From positions 3,100,001-3,164,000 of the forward strand of contig NZ_CP160631.1 of assembly GCF_040783975.1 (NCBI RefSeq): a stretch of 64,000 bases of DNA, written 5' to 3'. The number at the start of each line of letters is the position of its first letter. The first letter of the stretch is position 1. The DNA is from Pantoea sp. Ep11b. Lineage in GTDB: Bacteria > Pseudomonadota > Gammaproteobacteria > Enterobacterales > Enterobacteriaceae. A program made the translations under genes and the position numbers. A model generated the notes under the pieces. That model ran no database searches. It saw only the letters and a program-made list of their open reading frames with translations, and had not been told where the DNA came from. Positions 1 through 9,972 of this stretch are shown here, piece after piece.

Positions 1-5
1 ATCAT
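1..5 (-). CDS. yfcL: YfcL family protein, first two codons only
   Basis: Only the start of a minus-strand gene is visible: an ATG at 3-5 preceded by a GAGG Shine-Dalgarno seven bases upstream. The identity rests on conserved order, because in Escherichia coli yfcL follows epmC in this operon. The sequence itself shows only a well placed start signal. Confidence 0.35.
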
Positions 6-37
6 CTCAATTCCTCTTTTAATCATGCCTTGCTGCA

Positions 38-583
38 TCACAGATCGTCCGGCCAGGGAAACTGTGACGCGGTTAATGGCGGTCTGCCATAAAATTCCGC
101 CAGGGCGGTAATAAAACGCGCGGGACGAGCGGGAATGCCCGACGCCAGATAACTCATCACCTGAGCATGTACCTTACGCTGAAACGCAATGCGATCCGGC
201 TCACAATCTCCATCGAGATTGTCACAACTCACGTTGAAGGGAAAGCCTGCCGCGGTACAAAACATCCACTCCAGCGCCTGCGGCTTCACTTCGACCGCTT
301 CAAACTGGCTCTGCGTCTGTGCATCGCGGCCATCCGGGCAATACCAGTAGCCAAAATCGACCAGCCTGCGACGGGCTTCCCCGGCGATGCACCAGTGAGA
401 GATTTCATGCAGGGCGCTGGCGTAAAAGCCGTGGGCGAAGACCACCCGGTTCCACGGCGACGTTTCGTCAGCGGGAAGATAGATGGGTTCATCGTCGCCT
501 TTAATTAGACGGGTCTGAAATTCATCGCTGAAGCAGCGATCGAACAGCGTAATCAGCTGTTCGTAATGATGGGTCGGGTTCAT
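38..583 (-). CDS. epmC: Elongation factor P hydroxylase EpmC
   Basis: Last modification enzyme of elongation factor P: it hydroxylates the beta-lysylated lysine that EpmA/EpmB install on EF-P. The 181-residue product matches the EpmC (YfcM) family along its length and has an HEISH motif at residues 59-63, probably the metal site. The ATG at 583 gives the product beginning MNPTHHYEQL and leaves 19 bases to yfcA; the longer possible start at 622 would run into yfcA and lacks family similarity. It sits near the end of the prmB-aroC-mepA-yfcA-epmC-yfcL operon, the same order as in E. coli. Confidence 0.93.
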   Translation of the reverse strand: MNPTHHYEQLITLFDRCFSDEFQTRLIKGDDEPIYLPADETSPWNRVVFAHGFYASALHEISHWCIAGEARRRLVDFGYWYCPDGRDAQTQSQFEAVEVKPQALEWMFCTAAGFPFNVSCDNLDGDCEPDRIAFQRKVHAQVMSYLASGIPARPARFITALAEFYGRPPLTASQFPWPDDL

Positions 584-602
584 GACGGTATCACGCGAAA
601 AG

Positions 603-1406
603 TTACGATTGCAGCGTGGCAAGCCAGGCCATAACGGCGCTGCCGTGGCTGTCCCACAATAATTTCATGCTCATGACGGCGGAGACAATCACCACCATCG
701 GGCGGATCAGTTTCTGTCCGCGGCTCAGCACCAGCCGGGCGCCCATGCGTGCGCCACAGAACGCACCGAGCATCATAATCAGACCGGTTCCCCAGACAAC
801 TTTGCCGCCAAACATAAAGAACAGCAGGCTGCCCACGTTGGAGGTGAAGTTAAGCACCTTGGCATGGGCAGTCGCTTTGGCGAGGTTGTAGCCGCAGAGC
901 GTGACAAACGCCAGCGCATAGAAGGAGCCTGCTCCGGGTCCGAAAAATCCGTCGTAAAATCCAATCGCCCCGCCGCCGACCAGCGCATAGGCAAGGCCGT
1001 GCAGGCGGCGCGTCTGATCCACTTCCCCCAGGCGGGGCATCAGCAGGAACCACAGGCCGATAGCGATTAAAAACAGCGGCAGCATCTGGCGCAGGAAATC
1101 AGCCTGCAGGCGCTGGATCAGGATCGCCCCCAGCACCGAGCCCAGCAGCGTCATGGCGATGTTCAGCCACTGCTCATTGAGTTTGACGGCACCGCGCCGG
1201 ACAAAATAGAGGCTGGCGGAGAACGATCCGCCAACCGACTGCAGTTTATTGGTCGCCAGCGCCTGAGCCGGAGAGAGACCCGCAGCCAGCAGCGAAGGCA
1301 CGGTCAGTAACCCGCCGCCACCCGCGATGGAATCGATAAAACCGGCGAGCATAGCGATTAAAAACAGCAGCCCGACCAGCAGCGGGCTGACCACAAACCA
1401 ATCCAT
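603..1406 (-). CDS. yfcA: TSUP family membrane transporter YfcA
   Basis: A 267-residue inner-membrane protein of the TauE/SafE (TSUP) family, whose members export sulfur-containing organic anions; the substrate of YfcA itself is not established. The sequence is mostly hydrophobic with seven to eight predicted membrane segments and the family's glycine-rich first loop (GFIDSIAGGGGLLTVPSLL) near residues 22-40, repeated in degenerate form in the second half (FYDGFFGPGAGSF). It lies eight bases after mepA and 19 before epmC, so it is probably cotranscribed. Length and motif agree with the family. Confidence 0.93.
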   Translation of the reverse strand: MDWFVVSPLLVGLLFLIAMLAGFIDSIAGGGGLLTVPSLLAAGLSPAQALATNKLQSVGGSFSASLYFVRRGAVKLNEQWLNIAMTLLGSVLGAILIQRLQADFLRQMLPLFLIAIGLWFLLMPRLGEVDQTRRLHGLAYALVGGGAIGFYDGFFGPGAGSFYALAFVTLCGYNLAKATAHAKVLNFTSNVGSLLFFMFGGKVVWGTGLIMMLGAFCGARMGARLVLSRGQKLIRPMVVIVSAVMSMKLLWDSHGSAVMAWLATLQS

Positions 1407-1414
1407 GGAATCCC

Positions 1415-2239
1415 TTACAGTAGATGTTTATCCAGCAGGGCCTGACAGGCAGGCGGAAGCGGTGGCGGCTCGCGTTTCACGGGCGCACCGGAACCCGGCT
1501 GCTTCGGCAGGAACCAGCTCTGCAACTCGGCACCACAGCCGTCACCCACAGGCGGTTCTGGCTGCTCTTCACAGCCCGGACTGCCCGCCGGGCAGCGCAG
1601 CCGCACATGCATATGGGCGCGATGCGCGAACCACGGACGCACTTTTCGCAGCCATGCCCGGTCGCTTCCGGCATCGGCACACAGCTGCTTTTTGATCGCC
1701 GGATTGACGAAAATGCGTGTGACTTCATCATCTTTCGCAGCCAGTTTGATCAGGCTATCGATTTCCGGCTGCCAGTGGCGGGCAATCACATTGCGATCGC
1801 CCGGCCCCACCAGATCCAGCGGCTGCGGCTTCAGCAGCTGCTGCGCGCTCCAGCGGGTTTTCGGCAGCTGCAGCCAGATATCGACGTCGAGCCCGGTCTG
1901 GTGGCTGGCGTGACCGCTGCTGAAGCGGCCACCTGCTGCCATCCCCATATCGCCGATCAGCACATTGCCCAGCTGCAGGTTGTGCACCTGGTTACTGAGT
2001 CGCTGAATAAACTGAATCAGATCGGGATGACCGAAATAGCGACGCTGATCCTGACGCATCACCTGATAGTGAGGCGAATTGAGCGGCAACGCCTCGGCGC
2101 CGACAATGCAGCCGTTGGCGAAGCCACCGATGGACTGCGGTGCGCCGCTGATAGGCTGCTGAATTCGCTGCCACGGCGTGGCTGCCAGGCTGGAGGCGCT
2201 GACCAGCAGCGCGCTCAGGATAAGCAGGAGTCTCTTCAT
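1415..2239 (-). CDS. mepA: Penicillin-insensitive murein endopeptidase MepA
   Basis: Periplasmic metallo-endopeptidase of the LAS family that cleaves D-Ala-meso-DAP (4-3) and DAP-DAP (3-3) cross-links of peptidoglycan. The start at 2239 gives a typical signal peptide ([19 protein letters not shown]) cleaved after about residue 19; the longer frame to 2275 would overlap aroC by 32 bases and spoil the signal. Zinc ligands are visible in [14 protein letters not shown] and in the later HMHVRLRC segment. The 274-residue length is normal. Its start is four bases from the aroC stop, indicating translational coupling. Confidence 0.95.
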   Translation of the reverse strand: MKRLLLILSALLVSASSLAATPWQRIQQPISGAPQSIGGFANGCIVGAEALPLNSPHYQVMRQDQRRYFGHPDLIQFIQRLSNQVHNLQLGNVLIGDMGMAAGGRFSSGHASHQTGLDVDIWLQLPKTRWSAQQLLKPQPLDLVGPGDRNVIARHWQPEIDSLIKLAAKDDEVTRIFVNPAIKKQLCADAGSDRAWLRKVRPWFAHRAHMHVRLRCPAGSPGCEEQPEPPVGDGCGAELQSWFLPKQPGSGAPVKREPPPLPPACQALLDKHLL

Positions 2240-2243
2240 CCCA

Positions 2244-3329
2244 TCACCAGCGCGGCACGGTGCTGTTGACGTCACCGTTCTGCGCCCGCTGGCGCAGCAG
2301 ATGATCCATCAGGACGATCGCCATCATCGCCTCGGCGATCGGCACAGCGCGGATCCCGACGCAGGGATCGTGGCGGCCTTTGGTGATCATCTCCACCTCT
2401 TCGCCGTCACGGGTAATGGTTTTGCCCGGTACGGTGATGCTGGAGGTCGGTTTCATCGCCAGGTTGGCGCTGATGGTCTGGCCGCTGCTGATGCCGCCCA
2501 GAATGCCGCCCGCATGGTTACTCTGGAAACCCTCGCGGCGGATTTCGTCGCGATGCTGGCTGCCGCGCTGGTTCACGACGGCAAAACCGTCACCGATTTC
2601 GACCCCTTTCACCGCATTGATGCTCATCAGCGCATGCGCCAGATCGGCATCCAGACGATCAAACACCGGCTCGCCCAAGCCCGGCGGCACGTTGTCCGCC
2701 ATCACCGTGACTTTTGCGCCAATGGAGTCGCCCTCTTTTTTCAGGCCACGCATCAACTCATCCAGCGCCTCCAGCTTGTCGGCATCCGGGCAGAAGAACG
2801 GGTTCTGTTCAACAATGCTCCAGTCCTTCAGCTCGCAGGCGACGTCACCGATCTGCGCCAGATAGCCGCGCACCACCACGCCATGCTTCATCTGCAGATA
2901 CTTTTTGGCAATCGCCCCCGCCGCCACGCGCATCGCGGTTTCGCGCGCTGACGAGCGGCCACCGCCACGATAGTCGCGCTGACCATATTTCTGTTCGTAG
3001 GTGTAATCAGCATGGCCCGGACGGAAGAGATCTTTAATGGCACCGTAATCCTGCGACCGCTGATCGGTGTTCTCAATCAGCAGGCCGATGGAGGTGCCGG
3101 TGGTGACCCCTTCAAAAACACCCGACAAAATTTTCACCTGATCCGGCTCGCGGCGCTGTGTGGTGTAGCGCGAGGTGCCAGGACGACGACGATCGAGATC
3201 GTGCTGGATATCGGCTTCCGTCAGCGGAATGCCCGGCGGCACGCCGTCAACGATACAGCCCAGCGCCAGACCGTGGGATTCGCCAAAGGTGGTTACTCGA
3301 AAAAATTGCCCGATGCTGTTTCCGGCCAT
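2244..3329 (-). CDS. aroC: Chorismate synthase
   Basis: Final step of the shikimate pathway: it converts 5-enolpyruvylshikimate-3-phosphate to chorismate using reduced FMN. The 361 residues match AroC throughout, with the first family signature [18 protein letters not shown] near residues 17-34 and the [12 protein letters not shown] and [13 protein letters not shown] signatures near residues 104-139. It lies 45 bases downstream of prmB and four bases before mepA. The order prmB-aroC-mepA is conserved in enterobacteria. Nothing unusual is seen. Confidence 0.98.
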   Translation of the reverse strand: MAGNSIGQFFRVTTFGESHGLALGCIVDGVPPGIPLTEADIQHDLDRRRPGTSRYTTQRREPDQVKILSGVFEGVTTGTSIGLLIENTDQRSQDYGAIKDLFRPGHADYTYEQKYGQRDYRGGGRSSARETAMRVAAGAIAKKYLQMKHGVVVRGYLAQIGDVACELKDWSIVEQNPFFCPDADKLEALDELMRGLKKEGDSIGAKVTVMADNVPPGLGEPVFDRLDADLAHALMSINAVKGVEIGDGFAVVNQRGSQHRDEIRREGFQSNHAGGILGGISSGQTISANLAMKPTSSITVPGKTITRDGEEVEMITKGRHDPCVGIRAVPIAEAMMAIVLMDHLLRQRAQNGDVNSTVPRW

Positions 3330-3374
3330 GCTGTTTCCTTGTCAGAGTTCGGCGGGCGAGGCGTCGCCCCACTT

Positions 3375-4307
3375 TTAGTCTTTGTAAAAAGAGAAATGGT
3401 GTTGTGCGTCGACGATCTGCTGGCGCGTCAGGGTAAAGACACCATCCCCGCCGTTGTCGAATTCCAGCCAGGTGAACGGCACATCAGGATACTGCTCGAT
3501 CATGTGCACCATGCTGTTGCCCACTTCGCAGACCAGAACGCCCTGCTCGCTGAGGTAGTCAGGCGCGCAGGCCAGAATGCGGCGCACCAGCTTCAGGCCG
3601 TCGCTGCCGGCCGCCAGACCAAGCTCCGGCTCGTGGCGATATTCGTTCGGCAGATCGTCCATATCTTCCGCATCCACATAAGGCGGATTGGTGACGATCA
3701 GATCATATTTCAGCGGCGGCAGTTCACGGAACAGGTCGGCGCGGATTGGCGTAACCTGATGGATAAGGCCATGCTCTTCGATGTTCTGCTCGGCCACCGC
3801 CAGCGCACCGGTAGAGATATCAACCGCATCGACTTCCGCTTCCGGGAAGGCGTAGGCGCAGGCGATCGCGATACAGCCGCTGCCGGTACACATATCAAGA
3901 ATATGACGCGGTGGTGTGCTGACCAGACCGGCAAAGCGGTTCTCTATCAGTTCGCCGATGGGTGAACGCGGCACCAGCACGCGCTCATCCACAAAAAATT
4001 CGTGGCCGCAGAACCAGGCTTTGTTGGTCAGATAGGCGACCGGGATGCGCTCGTTGACGCGACGGATCACGCGTTCAACGATTAAGAGACGTTCGCTGGC
4101 GGTCAGACGCGCATTGCGCATATCTTCAGGAATATCCAGCGGCAGCCAGAGTGACGGCAGGACCAGTTGAACGGCTTCGTCCCAGGGGTTATCTGTGCCA
4201 TGCCCGTACCAGATTCCGGCAGCGGAAAAGCGGCTGACCGCCCAGCGCAGCATGTCCTGAATAGTGTGCAGTTCGTTCACTGCCTCATCGACGAAAATTT
4301 TGTCCAC
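3375..4307 (-). CDS. prmB: Ribosomal protein L3 N5-glutamine methyltransferase PrmB
   Basis: Methylates a glutamine side chain of ribosomal protein L3 with S-adenosylmethionine. The start is a GTG at 4305-4307, preceded by GGAGGG, giving a product beginning (M)[10 protein letters not shown] exactly as E. coli PrmB does; an ATG further upstream gives an unrelated extension. The SAM-binding motif [14 protein letters not shown] is near residues 136-149 and the catalytic NPPY at 207-210. Length is 310 residues. It is the first gene of the leftward prmB-aroC-mepA-yfcA-epmC unit and is divergent from smrB. Confidence 0.96.
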   Translation of the reverse strand: MDKIFVDEAVNELHTIQDMLRWAVSRFSAAGIWYGHGTDNPWDEAVQLVLPSLWLPLDIPEDMRNARLTASERLLIVERVIRRVNERIPVAYLTNKAWFCGHEFFVDERVLVPRSPIGELIENRFAGLVSTPPRHILDMCTGSGCIAIACAYAFPEAEVDAVDISTGALAVAEQNIEEHGLIHQVTPIRADLFRELPPLKYDLIVTNPPYVDAEDMDDLPNEYRHEPELGLAAGSDGLKLVRRILACAPDYLSEQGVLVCEVGNSMVHMIEQYPDVPFTWLEFDNGGDGVFTLTRQQIVDAQHHFSFYKD

Positions 4308-4466
4308 GTAGCCCTCCGCAGGCCTTTTGCTAAATCGGCCAGTAGTGTGCCATGAAGCCGGAGAGAATTCAGCGCAGCGAGGTGAAAAAGCTGACAATTA
4401 ATCATACTTAACGGTAAGGTATCGGCTCTGCTGTGTGACAGCCTTTTCTGATATGACTGACCTGCC

Positions 4467-5015
4467 ATGAGTAAAAAAACGCCCTTAAGCCCGGATGATC
4501 AGGCGCTGTTTCGCCAGTTAATGACTGGCACGCGTCAGTTAAAACAGGACACTTTTGTCCATAAAGCGCCAGTAAAAACGCGCCAGGTGCCGATAAAACG
4601 TCTGCTTTCAGAGCAGGCGGACAACAGCCACTACTTCTCGGATGAGTTTCAGCCGCTGCTGTCGACCGAAGGCGCAACCCGCTATGTGCGCGCCGACGTC
4701 AGCCACTTTGAGCTGAAAAAACTGCGGCGCGGCGACTACACGCCGGAAATTTTCCTCGACCTGCACGGCCTGACACAGCAGCAGGCCAAGCAGGAGCTGG
4801 GCGCTCTGATCGCCGCCTGCCGCCGTGAACATCTGTTCTGCGCCAGCGTTATGACCGGTCATGGAAAACATATTCTGAAGCAGCAGACGCCGCTCTGGCT
4901 GGCCCAGCATCCGTGGGTGATGGCTTTTCATCAGGCACCGAAACTGTTCGGCGGCGACGCCGCGCTGCTGGTGCTGATTGAAATTGAGGAGTGGCAACCG
5001 CCCGTGTTGCCTTAA
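4467..5015 (+). CDS. smrB: Ribosome rescue endonuclease SmrB
   Basis: SmrB cuts mRNA between collided ribosomes so that stalled ribosomes can be rescued. The 182-residue protein has a charged N-terminal extension and a C-terminal Smr domain with both hallmark motifs: DLHGLT near residue 98 and [13 protein letters not shown] near residue 131. It is monocistronic, divergent from prmB across about 160 bases and convergent with sixA. The E. coli order prmB | smrB | sixA is kept. Confidence 0.95.
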   Translation: MSKKTPLSPDDQALFRQLMTGTRQLKQDTFVHKAPVKTRQVPIKRLLSEQADNSHYFSDEFQPLLSTEGATRYVRADVSHFELKKLRRGDYTPEIFLDLHGLTQQQAKQELGALIAACRREHLFCASVMTGHGKHILKQQTPLWLAQHPWVMAFHQAPKLFGGDAALLVLIEIEEWQPPVLP

Positions 5016-5020
5016 GAAGA

Positions 5021-5039
5021 GGGCCGGTGTTAGCGGCCC
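5021..5039. terminator. Weak GC hairpin between convergent smrB and sixA
   Basis: GGGCCG pairs with CGGCCC around a seven-base loop in the 31-base gap between the two convergent stops. There is no clear T-tract on either side, so termination is inferred from position more than from sequence. Confidence 0.3.
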
Positions 5040-5046
5040 GGCGGGA

Positions 5047-5529
5047 TCAGATAGCTTTGGCCAGCTTTTTCGGACTGACCTGCCAGAGCAGTTTGCCGGC
5101 ATGCTCTGCAGGGTCAAACTCTACGCAGGCGATCGCAGACGTGGCAAACATCGGCGGTGCTTCCTGCGGGCAGAGCTCAGAGACTAAATAGCCAACCAGC
5201 GGCAGGTGTGAGATCACCAGAGCCGATTTCACGCCTTCGTTCGCCAGCATCTGCAGATAGCAGCCGACGCGTTCGGGATCGCCACCCGGCGTTAACTCCG
5301 GCAGCACATCCTGATTTTCAGGCAGGGAGAAGGCTTCACGCACGGTAGCGAGCGTCTGCTGCGCGCGTAAATAGGGACTCACCAGGACACGCTCAATTTC
5401 CGGCGTCTGGCTGTTCAGCCAGTGAGCCATCTGACGGGATTCATCGCAGCCACATAAGGTTAAAGGCCTGACAGAATCACTGGCTGCTTCCAGAGCCGCA
5501 TCGCCGTGACGCATGATAAAAACTTGCAT
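5047..5529 (-). CDS. sixA: Phosphohistidine phosphatase SixA
   Basis: Histidine-phosphatase superfamily enzyme that removes phosphate from histidine, known in E. coli for acting on the ArcB HPt domain and the nitrogen phosphotransferase protein NPr. The 160-residue product starts MQVFIMRHGDA with the catalytic RHG at residues 7-9, and the second catalytic histidine lies in VISHLPLVG. Length equals the family norm. It is transcribed leftward alone, 224 bases from fadJ. A TTGACT-like -35 element lies at about 5627-5632 on the minus strand. Confidence 0.95.
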   Translation of the reverse strand: MQVFIMRHGDAALEAASDSVRPLTLCGCDESRQMAHWLNSQTPEIERVLVSPYLRAQQTLATVREAFSLPENQDVLPELTPGGDPERVGCYLQMLANEGVKSALVISHLPLVGYLVSELCPQEAPPMFATSAIACVEFDPAEHAGKLLWQVSPKKLAKAI

Positions 5530-5753
5530 AAAGCACCGCTGTTGTTTGTCGATATCGCCCGGCGCGTCGCGCCAGACTCTTCACTCTGCGAGTGAACGCT
5601 GTGTTTTACCCTAATGACTTCAGTATAGTCAACCGGTTGTTTATTAAATAAGCACTTCTCAGAATCATGCTGCGCCGCACACTCTGGCGGCGCATTTCTA
5701 ACCCGCTGAATTGGGTTGGTTATTCCACTTTCAGCAGAAATGTAAAATTTCGT

Positions 5754-7850
5754 CTATTTTCTGGCCGCCTGAATCAGCGCGTCACAGGGGGTAAACCGGT
5801 CGCCATAACGCTGCGTAAGCCGGGTTAATCGGTTAACAACTTCTGCCGCCCCCAGCCGGTCGATGTAGTGGAACGGACCGCCCAGGAAAGGCGGAAAACC
5901 GATGCCAAACACCGCGCCAATATCCCCATCGCGGGCACAGCGAATCACCTGTTCATCAAGACAGCGAGCCGCCTCATTGAGCATCATCATCAGGCAGCGT
6001 TCCGCAATCTCCGCTTCGCTCTGACGGGCCTGCGGCGTCACCTTCAGCAGCGCATAGAGCGAAGCATCAGGTTTTTTACGCTGCCAGCGAGGCTGGTCAT
6101 AGCGATAGAAGCCTTTGCGGTTTTTACGGCCTTTGCGCCCATCCTTCAGCACCGCATCAAACGCGGCGGGCGCGGCAAAGCGTTCACCGTAAGCCTGCTC
6201 CAGAATCGGGCTGATTTTACTGCCAACGTCGATACCGACCTCATCCAGCAACTGCAGCGGCCCTACCGGGAACCCGGCCTTCACCAGCGCGCGATCGATA
6301 TGGTCGATCGGCTCCCCTTCCAGCAGACAACGCATCGCCTCATTGATGTAGGGCGTCAGGATACGGTTAACATAAAAGCCAGGCTTGTCCGCCACCACAA
6401 CAGGCGTTTTGCCCTGGCTGCGCGCCAGTGCCACCGTGGTCACCAGCGTCGCGGTGGAGGTATTGAGATGGGGGATCACCTCCACCAGCGGCATCTTCTC
6501 TACCGGACTGAAGTAGTGCAGCCCGATCACATTCTCCGGGCGCTGCGCACCTGCGGCGATCTCCGCAATCGGCAGCGAGGAGGTGTTGGAGGCAAACAGC
6601 GTATGGGGCTGGCAGTGTGCTTCCACTTCGCGAACCATCTGCTGCTTCAGCGCCAGATCCTCAAAGACGGCTTCGATCACCACATCGCGCCGGGCAAAGC
6701 CCTGATAATCGATGCCGCCGGTAATGCGGGCCATCTGCTGCTGACGCTGTGCCGGGGTAATCTGACGTCGCCTGACCTTTTTGCTCAGCAGCTCCCAGCT
6801 GCTTTTCAGCGCGTGGTTAACCCCTTCCAGGCTGATATCTTTGATGCGCACCGGCAAGCCGGCGTGGATGGCGGTGACGCTGGCGATACCGCCGCCCATC
6901 AGACCGCCGCCAAGCACCGCAACATGTCTGACGCTGGCGGGTTCCGCCTCTCCGCCCCGCTCCTTTTTCATGGCGGTCGTGGCGAAGAAAATCCCGCGCA
7001 GTGCGACTGATTCGGGCGTCATCGCCAGTTCACCGAAGGCGCGCGCTTCCGCCTCGTGACCGGCCCGGCTGCCCTGCGCCAGCCCGGTGCGCACTACATC
7101 GATGATGCGCTGTGCCGCCGGATAGTTACCCTGGGTTTTCGCGGCCGTCTGGCGGGCCGCCAGCGTGAACAGCGCCTGACGACCGGCTGGACCCTGCAGC
7201 AGACGGTCACGCAGCGGCAGCGCTCGTCCGCTGACCTTGCCTTTCTTTACCCTGGCGATGGCGGTTTCCAGCAGAATCGACCGGGGCACGGCGTCGTCAA
7301 CGATCCCCAGCCTGCGCGCCTGCTTCGCCCGCACGCTTTTGCCGGTCAGGATCAGCGGCAGCGCCTGCCGGACGCCGATCAACCGCGGCAATCGCTGGGT
7401 ACCGCCTGACCCCGGCAGCAGGCCGAGCTGTACTTCCGGCAGCCCGAGCCGGGTTTTATCATCCAGCGAGCAGATGCGCGCATCGCACGCCAGCGCCAGT
7501 TCCAGGCCGCCACCGAGACAGGCGCCGTGAATCGCCGCGACCACCGGAAACGGCAGCGCATCCAGGGCGGCCATCACCTCCTGGCCCTGCTTTGCCAGCG
7601 CTTCGGCTTCCTGCGCACTCTGGCAGCGGTCGATCATGCTGATGTCTGCGCCAGCGATAAAGTTGTCCGTTTTACCGGAGATTAGCACCAGCCCCGCCAG
7701 CTGCGGATCGCGCCGCGCCTCCGCAATAATGGCCGTGATCTCTGCGGCAAATTCCGCTTTCAGGGTGTTCATCTTCTCGCCGGGAACATCAATAGTAATG
7801 ATGCCGACGTGATCGCCGCGCATCGTCAGATGAAACGCTTTCTGCTCCAT
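5754..7850 (-). CDS. fadJ: Fatty acid oxidation complex subunit alpha FadJ
   Basis: Bifunctional enoyl-CoA hydratase and 3-hydroxyacyl-CoA dehydrogenase of the FadIJ beta-oxidation complex, which in E. coli supports anaerobic fatty acid use. The N-terminal crotonase domain shows [17 protein letters not shown] near residues 106-122 with its oxyanion-hole glycines. The C-terminal half has the NAD-binding [10 protein letters not shown] turn and [14 protein letters not shown] with the catalytic histidine. Length is 698 residues. Its ATG overlaps the fadI TAA by one base (TAATG), so the subunits are translationally coupled. A GC hairpin (5671-5694) lies downstream but has no T-run. Confidence 0.96.
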   Translation of the reverse strand: MEQKAFHLTMRGDHVGIITIDVPGEKMNTLKAEFAAEITAIIAEARRDPQLAGLVLISGKTDNFIAGADISMIDRCQSAQEAEALAKQGQEVMAALDALPFPVVAAIHGACLGGGLELALACDARICSLDDKTRLGLPEVQLGLLPGSGGTQRLPRLIGVRQALPLILTGKSVRAKQARRLGIVDDAVPRSILLETAIARVKKGKVSGRALPLRDRLLQGPAGRQALFTLAARQTAAKTQGNYPAAQRIIDVVRTGLAQGSRAGHEAEARAFGELAMTPESVALRGIFFATTAMKKERGGEAEPASVRHVAVLGGGLMGGGIASVTAIHAGLPVRIKDISLEGVNHALKSSWELLSKKVRRRQITPAQRQQQMARITGGIDYQGFARRDVVIEAVFEDLALKQQMVREVEAHCQPHTLFASNTSSLPIAEIAAGAQRPENVIGLHYFSPVEKMPLVEVIPHLNTSTATLVTTVALARSQGKTPVVVADKPGFYVNRILTPYINEAMRCLLEGEPIDHIDRALVKAGFPVGPLQLLDEVGIDVGSKISPILEQAYGERFAAPAAFDAVLKDGRKGRKNRKGFYRYDQPRWQRKKPDASLYALLKVTPQARQSEAEIAERCLMMMLNEAARCLDEQVIRCARDGDIGAVFGIGFPPFLGGPFHYIDRLGAAEVVNRLTRLTQRYGDRFTPCDALIQAARK

Positions 7851-9160
7851 TATTCGGCCTCCAGAACCATTGCCGCACCCAGACCACCCGCCGCGCAGGC
7901 CGTGACCAGTCCCAGCCCGCCGCCGCGCCGCCGGAGTTCGTTCAGCGTCTGCGTGATCATGCGCGCGCCCGTCGCGGCAAACGGATGACCATAGGCAATC
8001 GATCCGCCCAGCACGTTGAAGCGCTCTTCATTTACTTCGCCCAGCGCATGCGGACGATTCAGCACCTCCCGGGCAAAGCGCTCATCGCGGAACAGCTGCA
8101 GGTTACTCAGCGTCTGGGCTGCAAAAGCTTCATGCATATCAATCAGCGTCAGATCATCCAGCGTGACCCCGGCCCGATCCAGCGCCAGCGGCGAGGCATA
8201 CGCAGGCCCCAGCAACATATCCTGTTGGACATCAATTGCCGTAAAGGCGTAGCTGCGCAGATAGCCCAGCGGGCTGAGGCCCAGCTCCCGGGCACGGCCT
8301 TCGCGCATCAGAATCACCGCGGCCGCACCATCGGTCAGCGGCGTGCTATTGGCGGCGGTGACGCTGCCGTGCTGACGGTCAAACGCCGGACGCAGCCGGG
8401 CGTAATCTTCAGCTTTCGCGTCCATGCGCACATTGTTGTCCTGATCGATGGCGCTTTTCCACGGCGGCACAAAGGCTGCCATCACCTCCTGCTGCAGAAC
8501 GCCGGATTGCCAGGCTCGGGCGGCACGCTGATGAGAACGCAGCGCCAGCGCATCCTGGGCTTGCCGCGTAATGCCGTGACTTTTCGCCATCTGCTCTGCC
8601 GTGTCGCCCATCCGCAGCCCGGTGGAGTACTCCGCCACGGCGGGCGGCACCGGCAGCAGATCGCGCGGGCGCAGACGGCGCAGGATCTGCAGTTTTTGTC
8701 CGACGCTGCGGGCTTTGTTGAGATCCACCAGCGCACGCGCCAGGGTTTTGCTGACGCCAATCGGCAGCACGGACGAGGAGTCCGCGCCACCGGCGATGCC
8801 CGCCGAGATGGTGCCCGCCATCAGGCTCTCCGCCACGCTGGCAACCGCCTGAAAACTGGTGGCGCAGGCGCGACTGACGCTGTAAGCATCGGTCTGCACG
8901 CCGAGCCCGCTGCTCAGGACAATCTCGCGCGCAATGTTTGGCGCTTCCGGCATCTGCACCACCTGACCAAAGACCAGCTGTTCGATAACCTCCGGCGGCA
9001 GCTCACTGCGCGCCATTAATTCGCTGACCACCATTCGCCCCAGCTCAATGGCGGGGATGCCATGAAAGCCGGTCGCCTGGCGCAGAAAAGGGGTGCGTAA
9101 CCCGTGGGTTATTGCGATGCGTTCACCATCGCGCGTCAGCAGCGGCTGCGCTTTGCTCAT
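7850..9160 (-). CDS. fadI: Acetyl-CoA acyltransferase FadI (3-ketoacyl-CoA thiolase)
   Basis: Thiolase subunit of the FadIJ complex, catalysing thiolytic cleavage of 3-ketoacyl-CoA. The start at 9160 has GGTGAG five bases upstream and gives 436 residues beginning [12 protein letters not shown], equal to the E. coli length; the frame can be extended to 9247, but that would swallow the operator. The nucleophilic cysteine is in VSRACATSF, the catalytic histidine in [11 protein letters not shown] and the second cysteine in TACAAGGLG near the end. It is first in the fadI-fadJ operon, with a FadR-type palindrome just upstream. Confidence 0.96.
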   Translation of the reverse strand: MSKAQPLLTRDGERIAITHGLRTPFLRQATGFHGIPAIELGRMVVSELMARSELPPEVIEQLVFGQVVQMPEAPNIAREIVLSSGLGVQTDAYSVSRACATSFQAVASVAESLMAGTISAGIAGGADSSSVLPIGVSKTLARALVDLNKARSVGQKLQILRRLRPRDLLPVPPAVAEYSTGLRMGDTAEQMAKSHGITRQAQDALALRSHQRAARAWQSGVLQQEVMAAFVPPWKSAIDQDNNVRMDAKAEDYARLRPAFDRQHGSVTAANSTPLTDGAAAVILMREGRARELGLSPLGYLRSYAFTAIDVQQDMLLGPAYASPLALDRAGVTLDDLTLIDMHEAFAAQTLSNLQLFRDERFAREVLNRPHALGEVNEERFNVLGGSIAYGHPFAATGARMITQTLNELRRRGGGLGLVTACAAGGLGAAMVLEAE

Positions 9161-9202
9161 TGTTCTCACCTGTGGCTGGGACTGTGGCATCATTGCCTGA
9201 AG

Positions 9203-9213
9203 AGGTCTGACCT
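9203..9213. promoter_or_regulatory. FadR-type operator upstream of fadIJ
   Basis: The perfect palindrome AGGTCTGACCT (apart from the central base) fits the core GGTCNGACC of FadR sites and lies about 45 bases upstream of the fadI start. FadR repression relieved by long-chain acyl-CoA is known for fad genes in enterobacteria; binding here is inferred. Confidence 0.65.
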
Positions 9214-9279
9214 GATCAGTGTTAACCACAAGCGGGTGAGCCGCCAATACCGGAAAGGAAAAAGTGCGAAGAGAAACAC

Positions 9280-9310
9280 GAAAATGAAAAACGCCGCAGT
9301 GACGCGGCGT
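9280..9310 (-). terminator. Rho-independent terminator of yfcZ
   Basis: On the minus strand ACGCCGC pairs with GCGGCGT around a six-base loop and is followed by TTTTTCATTTTC, eight bases after the yfcZ stop. It separates yfcZ from fadI. Confidence 0.75.
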
Positions 9311-9318
9311 CGGGGGAT

Positions 9319-9615
9319 TTAGCGCAAACCGAGCTGGAAAATCAGGGTTTCTGCCTGGCAGCTGAACGTGAAATCGATGTCGAGCTGCACGCCCTGATTC
9401 ACGTCGCTGAAGCGGGCTGCAATGACACAGGGTTCCGACTCTACCTCGCGGGCGCGCCGGGTCAGCTGCGCTAATTTAGCGTCCGCTTCCGCGCGGCTGG
9501 CAAACCACTCAGACCAGCTGGCGGTGCAATCGGTGTTATCCATCACCGTACCCACATCGACACAACAGCAGGCGGCGGTTTCATTCGCACTGCATTTTTT
9601 AATGGCATCAGTCAT
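9319..9615 (-). CDS. yfcZ: YfcZ/YiiS family protein of unknown function
   Basis: A 98-residue cytosolic protein matching E. coli YfcZ, whose function is not established. It has a conserved cysteine cluster ([10 protein letters not shown], residues 14-23) and a conserved end ([21 protein letters not shown] in two parts). The start at 9615 gives [10 protein letters not shown] and lies downstream of an AGGAG sequence; a longer frame to 9744 overlaps the fadL control region and has no similarity. It is divergent from fadL, with its own terminator, in the position seen in E. coli. Confidence 0.9.
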   Translation of the reverse strand: MTDAIKKCSANETAACCCVDVGTVMDNTDCTASWSEWFASRAEADAKLAQLTRRAREVESEPCVIAARFSDVNQGVQLDIDFTFSCQAETLIFQLGLR

Positions 9616-9835
9616 TTCATTCTCCTGACCCGCAATCGGGTGGTTGAGCGATTTTATGGCCGAAATTTTACCTGCTTGCCTGAGGATGTGCCACGCGCCT
9701 GGCGCTAAGTGACGAATATCACAATAAAAATTGATCCAGAACAAACTGGAATCGGTATGCTGTGCAGAATCAGGTCAGTTTTGTTATGCAGATCGACTTT
9801 TAAACGATCAAACCTGAAATATTTTAAAAACAATA

Positions 9836-9887
9836 TTGCAACTTGCACACAGGTCGGACCTATACTCTCCGCACTGGTCTGATATGT
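9836..9887 (+). promoter_or_regulatory. fadL promoter with two FadR-type operators
   Basis: TTGCAA at 9836-9841 and TATACT at 9861-9866 form a plausible promoter with a long 19-base spacer. A GGTCGGACC palindrome (9852-9860) sits between them and a second half-conserved site ACTGGTCTGATATGT (9873-9887) overlaps the predicted start. The same two-site arrangement is known upstream of E. coli fadL. Most of the 357-base gap between yfcZ and fadL is this control region plus an AT-rich stretch. Confidence 0.65.
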
Positions 9888-9972
9888 GCGCTTTACGTCA
9901 GTCCCTACAATCCGCCGTCCTTTGTTACGCGACGTTATAGCGTTAAATAATAATTCACATGAGGTTGTGGTC

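Noticed and set aside
3012-3965. 317-codon open frame on the plus strand opposite aroC and prmB
   Set aside because: It crosses two well supported conserved genes on the other strand, has no ribosome site and its composition is that of a high-GC antisense shadow.
5868-7010. 380-codon plus-strand frame opposite fadJ
   Set aside because: Antisense shadow of fadJ; no start signal or recognisable domain.
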